Shown: positions 8,154 through 16,185, counted from the first letter of the stretch. The stretch: 64,000 bases of DNA from Actinomadura luzonensis (GCF_022664455.2 NZ_JAKRKC020000001.1:3601001-3665000), one strand, 5' to 3'. Notes: a model not told the origin generated them from the letters alone. Numbers and translations: made by a program.

Positions 8154-9116
8154 ATGACCGCTCCCCTCGTGTTCGGCGTTTTCCCGCTGGCGATGGCCGC
8201 CGGCCCCGACGGGCTCGCCGTGGGGCCGCCCGACGACTACGCGGCGATCGGGCGCGCCCTCGCCGAGCTGCAGGGCGACGGCCGCCCCCTGCTGCCCCGC
8301 ATGTACGTGCCCTGGTACGGCCCCGCCTCCACGGCCACCGCGCACGGCCAGATCGCGCAGCTCGCCGCGATCGGCGTGCCGCTCGACCTCGTGCTCTGCT
8401 ACCGCGACCAGGGCGGCGACGTGCCGGCGTGGGTGTCGTTCGTGTCGCAGGTGGTCACCCGGCACGGGCGCGACTTCGCCGCGCTGCAGATCACCGGCGA
8501 GCCGAACCTGGCCTCGGCCGGGGCCGCCGCCGACGGCGCCTTCCCCGGGGCGCTGGAGGCGCTGGTGCGCGGCGTGCCGGCCGCCGCGGCGGCCAAGCGG
8601 GAGTCGGGGGCGACGGCGGCGATCGGGTTCGCCGTGGTCCCGGTCTTCGACCCGGCCACCGACCGGTTCTGGGCGGAGGTCAGGGACACGGGCGGCGCGG
8701 AGTTCGCGGCGGCGCCCGACTACGCGGGCATCGACCTCTACCCGGACGTGTTCGGCCCGCCGCTGAGCCCCGACGAGCTGCCCGCCGCCGTCGAACGGCT
8801 GCTGCGCGACTTCCGCGAACGCGACCTCGCGACCGCGGGCGTCCCGGCCTCGGTGCCGATCCGGGTCTGCGAGAACGGCTGGCCCACCGGCCCCGGCCGG
8901 CCGGAGGAGCGGCAGGCGGTCGTCCTGGAGCGCGTCGTCCGCACCGTGCACGCCCTGCGCGCGGAGCTGAACGTCACCCACTGGGAGCTGTTCACCCTCC
9001 GCGACGCCGACAGCTCCAAGGACGACCTGTTCCACCGGTTCGGCGTGCTGCGCGACGACTACTCCCCCAAGCCCGCCTTCCACACGCTGCGCCGGCTGAT
9101 CGCCGAGCTGGGCTGA
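8154..9116 (+). CDS. Putative GH-A clan glycoside hydrolase-like protein
   Basis: 320 residues that look like one TIM barrel. Two glutamates fall where clan GH-A enzymes keep theirs: E116 in LQITGEPN (end of strand 4) and E240 in VCENGWPTG (end of strand 7). The barrel also shows MYVPWYG and YAGIDLYPD strands. There is no signal peptide, so it would act in the cytoplasm. I cannot place it in a numbered GH family. It converges with the TIGR01777 gene over a shared hairpin. Confidence 0.55.
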   Translation: MTAPLVFGVFPLAMAAGPDGLAVGPPDDYAAIGRALAELQGDGRPLLPRMYVPWYGPASTATAHGQIAQLAAIGVPLDLVLCYRDQGGDVPAWVSFVSQVVTRHGRDFAALQITGEPNLASAGAAADGAFPGALEALVRGVPAAAAAKRESGATAAIGFAVVPVFDPATDRFWAEVRDTGGAEFAAAPDYAGIDLYPDVFGPPLSPDELPAAVERLLRDFRERDLATAGVPASVPIRVCENGWPTGPGRPEERQAVVLERVVRTVHALRAELNVTHWELFTLRDADSSKDDLFHRFGVLRDDYSPKPAFHTLRRLIAELG

Positions 9117-9131
9117 GCCCGGGGGCTCAGC
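9112..9131. terminator. Bidirectional hairpin made of two converging stop regions
   Basis: GCTGAGCCC and GGGCTCAGC form a 9-bp perfect inverted repeat two bases apart. The left arm contains the TGA of the GH-like gene and the right arm the stop of the converging epimerase gene. It can act as a terminator on both strands. There is no T tract, as is common in actinobacteria. Confidence 0.6.
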
Positions 9132-10068
9132 GTCCGCGCACCCGCCGGACGAGGTCGGCCGCGGCCTGCTGCCAGGCCGGGTACTCGAAGGCGAACCCCT
9201 CGGCCAGCAGCCGGCCGGGCACCACGCGGCGGCTCTTCAGCAGCAGCTCGGTGTCGGAGCGCAGCACGAACGCGCCCACCTCGGCCATCCACCGCGTCGC
9301 GGGCAGCCCCACCGGGACGCCCCACGCGGCCCGCAGCTCCCGCATGAACGCGCGCTGCGGCAGCGGGGCGGGCGCGGCCAGGTTGACCGGGCCGTCGAGG
9401 TCGTCGCGGGCGATCAGGAACTCCACGGCGCGCACGAGGTCGCGGTCGTGGATCCAGGAGACGTACTGCGCGCCGCCCGCGACCGGGCCGCCGAGGCCGA
9501 GCCGCGCCAGGCGCAGCAACGTCTCGAACACGCCGCCCCGGCCGGGGCTCATCACCATGGCGGCGCGCAGGCGCACCTTGCGCGTGCCGGGGGTGGCGGC
9601 CTCCTCCTGGGCCCGTTCCCACGCCTTCGCGATCTCGACGCTGCGGGCCCAGTAGGCGGGCACGCCGGGCTCGGCGCCGCCGAGCACGCCGGTCTTCTCG
9701 TCGTTGGGGGCGTCGAAGCGGTGGGCGTAGACGGTGGCGGTGCTCATCTGCAGCCAGACGCGCGGCGGCCGGGCGGCGGCCGCGATCGCCTCGCCCACGG
9801 CTCGGGTGGACCGGACCCGGGAGGTCAGCATGGCGCTCAGGTTGTCGGGGGTGTAGCGGCAGTTGACGCTGCGGCCGGCCAGGTTGATCACGACGTCGCA
9901 GCCGTCGAGCTCCTTCGCCCACGGGCCGGTGGTCGCGCCGTCCCAGTGGACGTCGCGGTCGCGGGCCGGCCGCCGGGTCAGGACCACGACGTCGTGGCCC
10001 GCGGCGGTCAGCGCGCGGTCGAGGACGGCGCCGACCTGCCCGGTTCCCCCGGGTATCACGATCTTCAT
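9127..10068 (-). CDS. TIGR01777-family NAD(P)-binding epimerase-like protein
   Basis: 313 residues, an extended SDR. The nucleotide-binding loop GGTGQVG is at 7-13. INLAGRSVNCRYTP and the segment around MSTATVYAHRFD are typical of the TIGR01777/YfcH group, and the C-terminal region has the family LP-x-R and FEYP patterns. The ATG at 10068 has GGGGGAG close upstream. The physiological role of this family is not well settled. Confidence 0.9.
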   Translation of the reverse strand: MKIVIPGGTGQVGAVLDRALTAAGHDVVVLTRRPARDRDVHWDGATTGPWAKELDGCDVVINLAGRSVNCRYTPDNLSAMLTSRVRSTRAVGEAIAAAARPPRVWLQMSTATVYAHRFDAPNDEKTGVLGGAEPGVPAYWARSVEIAKAWERAQEEAATPGTRKVRLRAAMVMSPGRGGVFETLLRLARLGLGGPVAGGAQYVSWIHDRDLVRAVEFLIARDDLDGPVNLAAPAPLPQRAFMRELRAAWGVPVGLPATRWMAEVGAFVLRSDTELLLKSRRVVPGRLLAEGFAFEYPAWQQAAADLVRRVRGR

Positions 10069-10175
10069 CCGGCTCTCCCCCAAGGTGTCCTGGACGAGCG
10101 TAACGCAGGGCCCTGAACGTGTTCAAAGGCGGGCGGCACTCCCCGCCGGGCCTCGGTCCCACTACACTCCCGCGT

Positions 10176-10817
10176 ATGGCCCAGGTGTTCTTCGACGCCA
10201 CCGAGCGGGCCCGCCTCGCCGATCTGCTGGACGAGCTCGGCCCGGAGGCGCCGACCCTCCTCGCGCCGTGGACCACCCGCGACCTCGCCGCGCACCTCGT
10301 CCTGCGGGACGTCGATCCGCTCGCCGGGCCCGGCCTGGTGATCCCCGGCGCGTGGGGGCGCTTCGCCGAGCGGCGCAGGCGGGCGCTGGCGCGGCGCGAC
10401 TTCGGCCGGCTCGTCGCGACGCTGCGGGCCGGGCCGCCGCCGGGCTTCTTCCGGCTCGGCTGGGTGCGCCGCTTCCCCAGCCTGAACGAGTTCTTCGTCC
10501 ACCACGAGGACGTCCGGCGGGCCAACGGGCTCGGCCCGCGCACGTTCGGGCCCGCCATGGACGAGGCCCTGTGGCGCAACGTCCGGCTGGCCCCCTGGTT
10601 CCTCGCGCGGCGGCTGCGCGGCGCGGGGCTGGAGCTGCGGTGGGCGGGCACCGCCAGGACCGTCCTGGCCCGCCGCGGCACGCCCGTGGCCCGCCTCGCC
10701 GGGCCGCCCGGCGAGCTGCTGCTCTACCTCTTCGGCCGGCGCGAGGCGGCGCGGGCCGAGCTGAGCGGCCCCGCCGCGGCGGTCGAGGCGGTGCGCGCCG
10801 CCCCCTTCGGCATGTGA
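10176..10817 (+). CDS. TIGR03085-family DinB/maleylpyruvate isomerase-like protein
   Basis: 213 residues. The four-helix DinB-like fold is suggested by DLLDELGPEAPTLLAPWTTRDLAAHLVLRD near the N-terminus and by the metal-site histidines in FFVHHEDVRRAN. Proteins of this group are thought to use mycothiol or bind metal. The ATG at 10176 marks the conserved start; the frame is open upstream to 10119. It converges with the YciI gene. Confidence 0.85.
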   Translation: MAQVFFDATERARLADLLDELGPEAPTLLAPWTTRDLAAHLVLRDVDPLAGPGLVIPGAWGRFAERRRRALARRDFGRLVATLRAGPPPGFFRLGWVRRFPSLNEFFVHHEDVRRANGLGPRTFGPAMDEALWRNVRLAPWFLARRLRGAGLELRWAGTARTVLARRGTPVARLAGPPGELLLYLFGRREAARAELSGPAAAVEAVRAAPFGM

Positions 10818-10842
10818 CCCGCGCCGGGCGTGACGGCAGGCG

Positions 10843-11385
10843 CTACCGCCGGCCGCCGAACTCCCAGGCGTGCACCTCGACGGCGGCGTACCGGGCGGCG
10901 GTCAGGACGGCGCGCGCCGCGTCCTGGTCCGGCGCCCGCACCAGCGCCGCCGTGCCCAACCAGGCGCCGCCGTCGTCCGACAGCAGCGGCCCGTAGGCGA
11001 TCAGCGCGTCCCGGTCCGGCGGCGGCGTCAGGTCGGCGGCCGGCCCCTCGCCGAGGCCCAGCACCAGGAACCGGGTGCCGCCCGCCCGGCCGCCGGGGAA
11101 GTCCCACATGGTGCGGCCCAGCAGGTTGCGCCAGCGGCGCAGCAGCACGTCCCGGTAGCCGCCGGCCTGGTAGAGGGGCTCGTCGAAGGCGAACGCCCGC
11201 GCGGCGGCGGCGTCGGGCAGGTCGACGATGTGCACGCTGCCGGTCGCGGTGTCGCCGTCGAGCGTCGGGCCGCGGGCGATCAGCTCGGCCTCGAACCGGT
11301 CCATGTAGGACCAGTGCTCCTCCACCAGCTCGGCGCGCAGGGCGGCCGAGCCGGGCCGGTCGCGGTGGTAGCAGAAGAACTCCAT
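10843..11385 (-). CDS. Tandem YciI-like domain protein
   Basis: 180 residues made of two YCII-related alpha/beta barrels. The first begins MEFFCYHRDRPG and has the conserved EEHWSYMDRF helix and a GSVHIVDLPD strand. The second starts near residue 100 (TRFLVLGLG) and ends with the AVEVHAWEFGG strand. The ATG at 11385 follows AGGGAG. These folds often catalyse or bind small chlorinated or aromatic substrates; here the function is unknown. Its start lies 36 bp from the end of the Rrf2 gene, same strand. Confidence 0.8.
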   Translation of the reverse strand: MEFFCYHRDRPGSAALRAELVEEHWSYMDRFEAELIARGPTLDGDTATGSVHIVDLPDAAAARAFAFDEPLYQAGGYRDVLLRRWRNLLGRTMWDFPGGRAGGTRFLVLGLGEGPAADLTPPPDRDALIAYGPLLSDDGGAWLGTAALVRAPDQDAARAVLTAARYAAVEVHAWEFGGRR

Positions 11386-11421
11386 GCCGACACTCCCTAT
11401 CACGCGGCCCGCGCCGGGCCG

Positions 11422-11910
11422 TCACCCGCCGGCGGCGGCCCGGGCGCCGGTGAGCAGCGAGCGGGTGCGGGCGGGCGCGCCCGGCGGCAGGTCGGCGAGG
11501 ACGTCGGCGAGCGTGACCCCGGCCAGGCTGCCGCGCCACGCCCGGTGCGCCTCGGCCATCCGCACCGCGAGCACGCAGGCCTTGCGGCAGTCCTCCTCGG
11601 GCAGCGCGCCGCGTCCCTGGCGGCGGATCTCGCGGCACTCGTACGGCGAGGACGCGCCGTCCACCGCCTCCACGACCTGCAGCAACGTGATCTCCGCCGG
11701 TGCGCGGGCGAGCCGGAACCCGCCGCGCGGCCCCGTCGTCGCCGCCAGCACGCCCGCCTTGACCAGCGACTGGAGCTGCTTGGCGAGGTAGGGCCCCGGC
11801 AGGTCGTAGTACTCGGCGAGCTGGGCCGCCGACGCGGTGACGCCGGGTTCGAGCTGCGCCAGCGAGGCGGCGCAGTGCAACAGCCATTCGGTGCTCACGG
11901 GCAGCTTCAC
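11422..11910 (-). CDS. Rrf2-family redox sensor, RsrR-like
   Basis: 162 residues from the GTG at 11910. The winged helix is N-terminal (STEWLLHCAASLAQ, then AEYYDLPGPYLAKQLQSLVKAG). With this start the residues E8 and H12 fall exactly where RsrR of Streptomyces venezuelae, as I recall, uses Glu8 and His12 to bind its [2Fe-2S] cluster. Three cysteines (C92, C108, C112) supply the other ligands. An ATG at 11922 is in frame but overlaps the operator. The divergent gene is NmrA-like, as in the RsrR system, and operators lie between them. It probably senses redox state through a labile cluster and represses the neighbour. Confidence 0.88.
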   Translation of the reverse strand: MKLPVSTEWLLHCAASLAQLEPGVTASAAQLAEYYDLPGPYLAKQLQSLVKAGVLAATTGPRGGFRLARAPAEITLLQVVEAVDGASSPYECREIRRQGRGALPEEDCRKACVLAVRMAEAHRAWRGSLAGVTLADVLADLPPGAPARTRSLLTGARAAAGG

Positions 11911-11920
11911 GTCCGCCAGC

Positions 11921-11958
11921 ATATCGCGGATATTGCGGACCTGTTTAGTCCGAGATAT
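11921..11958. promoter_or_regulatory. Rrf2/RsrR-type operator region
   Basis: Two overlapping dyads. ATATCGCGGATAT (11921-11933) has 5-bp arms around GCG. ATATTGCGGAC (11930-11940) and GTCCGAGATAT (11948-11958) are 11-bp arms matching at 9 of 11 positions around a 7-bp spacer. The sites lie between the divergent Rrf2 and NmrA genes, so a bound dimer could block both. Confidence 0.75.
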
Positions 11959-11996
11959 GGTCCTGACTGACCGAACGTGACGAAGGAGTGATCATC

Positions 11997-12740
11997 ATGC
12001 GGATCGCCGTCGCCGGCGCCACCGGCAACATCGGCTCCCTGACCGTGGCCGCCCTCGAACGGGACGGGCACGACGTCGTGCGCGTCAGCCGCTCCCTGGG
12101 CGTGGACCTGGTGACCGGCGACGGCCTCGACGACGCCCTCACCGGCGTCGAGGCCGTCGTGGACGCCACCAACGGGCCCACCGGCGACCGGGACGAGACC
12201 GTCGCCTACTTCGCCAGGGCCACCGGCAACCTGCTGGCCGCCGAGCGGCGGGCCGGCGTGCGCCACCACGTGCTGCTGTCGATCGCCGGGGTGCACCGGA
12301 TCGAGGGCAACGCGCACTACGCGGGCAAGCGCGAGCAGGAGCGCCTGGTGGAGGCCGGGCCGGTGCCGTGGACGATCGTCCCGGCCACGCAGTTCCACGA
12401 CTTCGCCGAGATGGTGGCCGGCTGGACCGAGCGGGACGGCGTGGCGGCCGTCCCGCCGCTGCTGATGCAGCCGATCGCGCCCGCCGACGTGGCCGCGGTC
12501 CTGGCCGAGCTGGTGACGGGCGAGCCGCGCGGGCGCTACGCCGACGTCGCCGGGCCCGGCACGCAGGACCTCGTCGACATGGCCCGGCGCACCCTCCAGG
12601 CGCGCGGCCGGGAGGTCACGCTCGTGCCGACCTGGGAGGGGCTGTTCGGCCCCGCGATGGCCGGCAACGTGCTGCTGCCGGCCGAGGGCGCGCGGATCGC
12701 GCCGACCACGTTCGAGGAGTGGCTGCGCGAGCAGAAGTAG
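11997..12740 (+). CDS. NmrA-like NAD(P)-binding protein
   Basis: 247 residues, atypical SDR of the NmrA/HSCARG type. The nucleotide loop GATGNIG is at 7-13, then the YFARATGNLLAAERRAGVRH helix and SIAGVHRIEGNAHYAGK. The catalytic Tyr-Lys of classical SDRs is not clearly conserved, so it may sense the NAD(P)/NAD(P)H state or act as a quinone reductase. AAGGAG is eight bases before the ATG. It is the presumed target of the divergent RsrR-like Rrf2 protein. Confidence 0.9.
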   Translation: MRIAVAGATGNIGSLTVAALERDGHDVVRVSRSLGVDLVTGDGLDDALTGVEAVVDATNGPTGDRDETVAYFARATGNLLAAERRAGVRHHVLLSIAGVHRIEGNAHYAGKREQERLVEAGPVPWTIVPATQFHDFAEMVAGWTERDGVAAVPPLLMQPIAPADVAAVLAELVTGEPRGRYADVAGPGTQDLVDMARRTLQARGREVTLVPTWEGLFGPAMAGNVLLPAEGARIAPTTFEEWLREQK

Positions 12741-12755
12741 GTCCCGCCCGCGGCC

Positions 12756-13718
12756 TCAGCCGGGGCGGCGCAGGGTGCGGCGGACGGCCAGCCCGCCGAG
12801 GGCCGCCGAGGCGAGCGTGAGGATCCCCGCCTCGGTCCACTGGAAGCGCCAGAACCGGGACGGCGGGTGGTAGTACACCGCGTACCGGTAGCCCTTGCCG
12901 AACAGGCAGGCCCGCCACGCCTCGGCGTTGCGGTCGCTCTGCCCCGCGTCCACCCGGCGGGGGCAGCCGGTGCCTGACGGCTCGGCCACCTCCCGCCCGG
13001 ACGGCTCCACCCAGGCGGCGCGCACCAGCCGGGCGTCCTGGTCGTCCAGCAGCACGGTGCCGGACAGCTCGGCGCGCGCCGGCTCGGCGTAGTGGTCGCT
13101 CAGCCGGAACAGCACGAACATCGTCACCGCCACCCCGGCCACGACCAGCGCCATCGCCGGCAGCGTGCGCCGGAACAGCGCGCCGGCCAGCGTGCCCAGC
13201 GCGAACGCGTACAGCCACCACGCCGCCGGAGCCACCCCGACCATGTTGAACACCCCGAGGTTGCCGAACGTGGAGTCGACCCCCTCCCGGAACACCGGCC
13301 GCCACAGGCTCACCATGAGCGACAGCAGCAGCCCGCCCGCCACGACCGCCCCGCCGAGCACCGACAGCTTGACCGCCAGCCACCGCCACACGGGCACGGA
13401 CTGCGTCCAGGCCAGGCGGTGGGTGCCGCGCTCGAACTCGCGGCCGAGCAGCGGCGCGCCCCAGAACGCCCCGATCAGCGCCGGCGCCACCAGCGGCATC
13501 CAGCCGAACACCGAGTAGACCGCGTCGTAGCGCAGCGCGAGCGCCACCGCCACCTCGCCGCAGGCCGGCGCGGGGCCCGGGCAGCCGGGCGGGGCGTGCT
13601 CGGCGACGTACCCGCGCGCCTCCAGCGCCGAGCCGAGCAGCAGCGCGCCGAGCAGCGCGAGCAGGCCCGCGGTCAGCAGGATCTGCGCCCGGTGCTGGCG
13701 CCACGTCACCCAGATCAC
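12756..13718 (-). CDS. ABC transporter permease of GntR-ABC operon
   Basis: 320 residues with six or so membrane segments: residues about 12-32 first, then a loop with two cysteine/proline-rich turns, then helices around MPLVAPALIGAFWG, VVAGGLLLSLMVSLW, the FALGTLAGALF block and ALVVAGVAVTMFVLF, and a large outside loop before the last helix. The GTG start overlaps the ATPase stop (GTGA) and has GGAGG upstream. It is the third gene of a GntR-ATPase-permease operon. Confidence 0.9.
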   Translation of the reverse strand: MIWVTWRQHRAQILLTAGLLALLGALLLGSALEARGYVAEHAPPGCPGPAPACGEVAVALALRYDAVYSVFGWMPLVAPALIGAFWGAPLLGREFERGTHRLAWTQSVPVWRWLAVKLSVLGGAVVAGGLLLSLMVSLWRPVFREGVDSTFGNLGVFNMVGVAPAAWWLYAFALGTLAGALFRRTLPAMALVVAGVAVTMFVLFRLSDHYAEPARAELSGTVLLDDQDARLVRAAWVEPSGREVAEPSGTGCPRRVDAGQSDRNAEAWRACLFGKGYRYAVYYHPPSRFWRFQWTEAGILTLASAALGGLAVRRTLRRPG

Positions 13719-14560
13719 GCGCCCACCTCCGTCAGGTGCGGCAGCGCCGCGGACCCGGGGCTGCGCAGGTAGCCCATGACGAGCTCGGCGAGGCCGGGCC
13801 GCCGCGCCCGCCAGCGGGGGTCGGCCGGCGGCGGCCCCTTGACCAGCATGCTGACCTGCCTGCCGGTACGGCTCGCGGCCACCACCCGGGTGCCCGCCGC
13901 GGAGGCGCCGTCCGGGCCGGTGAGCACGAGATGGCCGTCGAGCAGTTCCTCGATGTCGCCGCTGACCTGCAGCCGGCCGCCGTTCAGCACGACCAGCCAG
14001 TCGCAGGTGTCCTCCAGGTCGGCGACGACGTGCGAGGACAGCAGCACGGTCAGCTCCCGCCCCGCCACCTCGGCCATGACCGAGCGCATCACGTCGTGGC
14101 GGGCGAGCGGGTCGAGGTTGGCCAGCGGCTCGTCCAGCACGAGCAGGTCGGGCCGCCTGGCCAGCGCCAGCGTGACCGCCACCTGGGCCTGCTGCCCGCC
14201 GGACAGCCGGCCGGCCTTGCGCGTCAGGGGGATGCCCAGCCGGTCGAGCCGGGCCACGGCGGCGGCTCCGTCCCAGTGGCGGTTCATGCGGCGGCCGAAG
14301 GCGAGCATCTCGGCGACGGTGAAGCCGTCGTAGAGCGGCTTGTCCTGGGCCACGAACGCGGCCTCGCCGGTCACCCGCACGCTTCCGCGCGCGGGCCGCA
14401 GCAGGCCGACGGCCGTGTGCATGAGCGTGGTCTTGCCCGCGCCGTTGGGCCCGACGAGCGCCGCCACGCGCCCCGCGGGCACCGACAGCGAGCAGTCGCG
14501 CAGCGCCCACGTGCGGCGGTGGCGGACGCCGAGGCCGGTCGCCTCCAGTGCGGGACTCAC
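13715..14560 (-). CDS. ABC transporter ATP-binding protein of GntR-ABC operon
   Basis: 281 residues. Walker A GPNGAGKT is at about 37-44, signature LSGGQQAQV, Walker B LLVLDEPLANLDP, and the switch histidine in SSHVV. The GTG start overlaps the GntR stop by GTGA, and the stop overlaps the permease start the same way, so the three proteins are made in fixed proportion. Residues after about 210 form a C-terminal extension like that in YtrB-type ATPases. Confidence 0.93.
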   Translation of the reverse strand: MSPALEATGLGVRHRRTWALRDCSLSVPAGRVAALVGPNGAGKTTLMHTAVGLLRPARGSVRVTGEAAFVAQDKPLYDGFTVAEMLAFGRRMNRHWDGAAAVARLDRLGIPLTRKAGRLSGGQQAQVAVTLALARRPDLLVLDEPLANLDPLARHDVMRSVMAEVAGRELTVLLSSHVVADLEDTCDWLVVLNGGRLQVSGDIEELLDGHLVLTGPDGASAAGTRVVAASRTGRQVSMLVKGPPPADPRWRARRPGLAELVMGYLRSPGSAALPHLTEVGA

Positions 14561-14949
14561 GCCACGCCCTCCTTCGCCGTGCCGGCCAGGACCACGGCGA
14601 ACAGGGCCCGCAGGTCCTCCTGGTCGAGCCCGGCCGCGCGGGCCTCGCGCACCCACGCCTCCAGGCCGCGCCGCAGCCGCGTGTGCTCGGCGAGCGTCGC
14701 GCCCGCGACGCCCTGCCGGACGAACGTCCCCATGCCCGGCCGCCCCTCGACCAGCCCCTCGCGCTCCAGCTCCCGGTACGCCTTGAGCACGGTGTTGGGG
14801 TTGATGGCCAGGCTCTCGACCACCTCGCGGGCGGTCGGCAGCTGGTCGCCGGGCCGCAGCGTGCCGAGCCTGAGCGCCTGCCTGACCTGGTGGACGAGCT
14901 GCAGGTACGTCGAGACCCCCGAGCCGCGGTCCAGGCTGAACTCGATCAC
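14557..14949 (-). CDS. YtrA-type GntR transcriptional regulator
   Basis: 130 residues: winged helix (YLQLVHQVRQALRLGTLRPGD to GTFVRQG at about residue 78) and a short helical tail without the FCD or UTRA ligand domain. This short form is the YtrA subfamily, which nearly always heads an ABC transporter operon and responds to cell-envelope antibiotics. It is followed without gap by the ATPase and permease. A strong inverted repeat just upstream of its start is the likely autoregulatory site. Confidence 0.93.
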   Translation of the reverse strand: MIEFSLDRGSGVSTYLQLVHQVRQALRLGTLRPGDQLPTAREVVESLAINPNTVLKAYRELEREGLVEGRPGMGTFVRQGVAGATLAEHTRLRRGLEAWVREARAAGLDQEDLRALFAVVLAGTAKEGVA

Positions 14950-14954
14950 ACGAA

Positions 14955-14990
14955 AACACCCTTTCCCTATTTGAGTAGTGAAAGGGTGTT
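14955..14990. promoter_or_regulatory. YtrA-type operator upstream of GntR operon
   Basis: AACACCCTTTC and GAAAGGGTGTT form an 11-bp perfect inverted repeat with a 14-bp AT-richer spacer. The inner arm begins 6 bp upstream of the GntR start codon, so a bound dimer would block the operon. The long spacing fits the extended sites bound by YtrA proteins. Confidence 0.8.
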
Positions 14991-15108
14991 ATATCCGCCC
15001 GTTGTTGTCAACACGCCGACGAGGTACGCCACGCCGACGATCGTCACGGAGAGTAGTTAGATGGACCTGCCCGCCAGGGCGCACCACACCGAAACACCGG
15101 GGGCACAC

Positions 15109-15660
15109 ATGACCATGACCAGCGCCGACCCGATCGCCGCCAAGCTCGACCAGCTGTTCGCGGCCACCGACACCGACAACGACGGCTACGTCGAATGGGC
15201 CGACTACCAGCGCCTCATCGACCGCTACCTCAACACGTACCGGATCGACAAGAGCGACCGCCGCGCGCAGGCCCTGACGATCGCCTACCAGATGTTCTGG
15301 GTGGAGCTGCTGCGCCACGCGAACGGCCAGGACCGGCTGGCCAGGGAGGAATACCACCGGGCGAGCCTCGCGGCGAGCGTCGACACCAGCCGCTTCAACA
15401 TGGTCGAGGGCCTGACGCACGCCATCTTCGACGTCATCGACTCCGACGGTGACAACACGATCAGCAAGCCGGAGTTCCACCAGTACCTGAAGGTCTGGGA
15501 CGTCAACGACCCGGCCGCCCTGGAGGTCTTCCAGCAGCTCGACACCGACGGCGACGGGGCCGTCAGCCGCCTCGAGTTCGTCCGCGCGGTACGCGAGTTC
15601 TACTACTCCCCCGACCTCGACGCGCCGGGCAGCCTGTTCTTCGGCCGCATCGGCCGCTGA
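15109..15660 (+). CDS. EF-hand calcium-binding protein (calerythrin-like)
   Basis: 183 residues, four EF-hand positions. Loop 1 is DTDNDGYVEWAD, loop 3 DSDGDNTISKPE, loop 4 DTDGDGAVSRLE. The second position (NGQDRLAREEYH) has lost the metal ligands. That three-plus-one layout and the length match the sarcoplasmic-type calcium proteins of actinomycetes such as calerythrin. It is cytoplasmic, with no signal or membrane segment, and probably acts as a calcium buffer or sensor. The ATG at 15109 is preferred to that at 15061 because GGGGG precedes it and homology starts there. Confidence 0.93.
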   Translation: MTMTSADPIAAKLDQLFAATDTDNDGYVEWADYQRLIDRYLNTYRIDKSDRRAQALTIAYQMFWVELLRHANGQDRLAREEYHRASLAASVDTSRFNMVEGLTHAIFDVIDSDGDNTISKPEFHQYLKVWDVNDPAALEVFQQLDTDGDGAVSRLEFVRAVREFYYSPDLDAPGSLFFGRIGR

Positions 15661-15664
15661 CCGG

Positions 15665-15700
15665 CCGGCCGGTGACGCGGGCGCCCGCGTCACCGGCCGG
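15665..15700. terminator. 36-bp perfect palindrome downstream of EF-hand gene
   Basis: Two 18-bp arms meet without spacer at 15682/15683, with the core GGTGACGCGGGC against its complement. It starts 5 bp after the EF-hand stop. This is a very stable hairpin and probably a terminator; no T run follows. Three 10-bp repeats follow directly. Confidence 0.75.
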
Positions 15701-15730
15701 GCAGGGCCGGGCAGGGTCGGGCAGGGCCGG
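15701..15730. repeat. 10-bp tandem repeat, three copies
   Basis: GCAGGGCCGG, GCAGGGTCGG, GCAGGGCCGG follow each other directly after the palindrome at 15665-15700. One base differs in the middle copy. Confidence 0.9.
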
Positions 15731-15777
15731 GCTGACCTGCGCGCATCCTTCGCGCGCCCCGGGGTAACGCGGTGGCC

Positions 15778-16185
15778 ATGGCATACACACCCGATCAGGA
15801 CCACCGGCGCCCCGAGGGCGCCGACGACCAGGCCGTGGAGGCCGCCGGGATGGTGTCGGAGGCGCTGGAGACGGTCGAGCGGGCCCGCGGGCACCTCTAC
15901 TCCTTCCACCAGCTCACCGGCTCCGCCCACGCCACCCTCGACCAGGCGGTCAAGCTGCTGGACAAGGCCGGCCACGACGACCTGGCCCGGCACCTGGCCG
16001 AGCTGGTCGGCCGGGACGTCCTGCCCGGCCGGTGGACGTTCCAGATCGTCGAGGAGTACGACGACGGCTACTACGCGGCCTTCCGCGAGCTGGAGGGCGA
16101 GGTGCGCGACCGGCTGACGGGCGGGCGGCGGCACGTGTACGAGGCGGAGCTGAAGCAGCGCTCCCAGGAGGCGGGGGAAGCGTGA
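15778..16185 (+). CDS. Conserved hypothetical protein, helical
   Basis: 135 residues, mostly helix. It contains a heptad-like stretch AAGMVSEALETVERARGHLYSFHQLTGSAH near residues 20-50 and a tyrosine-rich turn EEYDDGYYAAFRELEG. I do not recognise the family. The stop overlaps the GTG start of the FAD-Rieske gene (GTGA), so the two products are made together and may work together. The ATG at 15778 is chosen; a GTG six bases upstream is possible. Confidence 0.75.
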   Translation: MAYTPDQDHRRPEGADDQAVEAAGMVSEALETVERARGHLYSFHQLTGSAHATLDQAVKLLDKAGHDDLARHLAELVGRDVLPGRWTFQIVEEYDDGYYAAFRELEGEVRDRLTGGRRHVYEAELKQRSQEAGEA

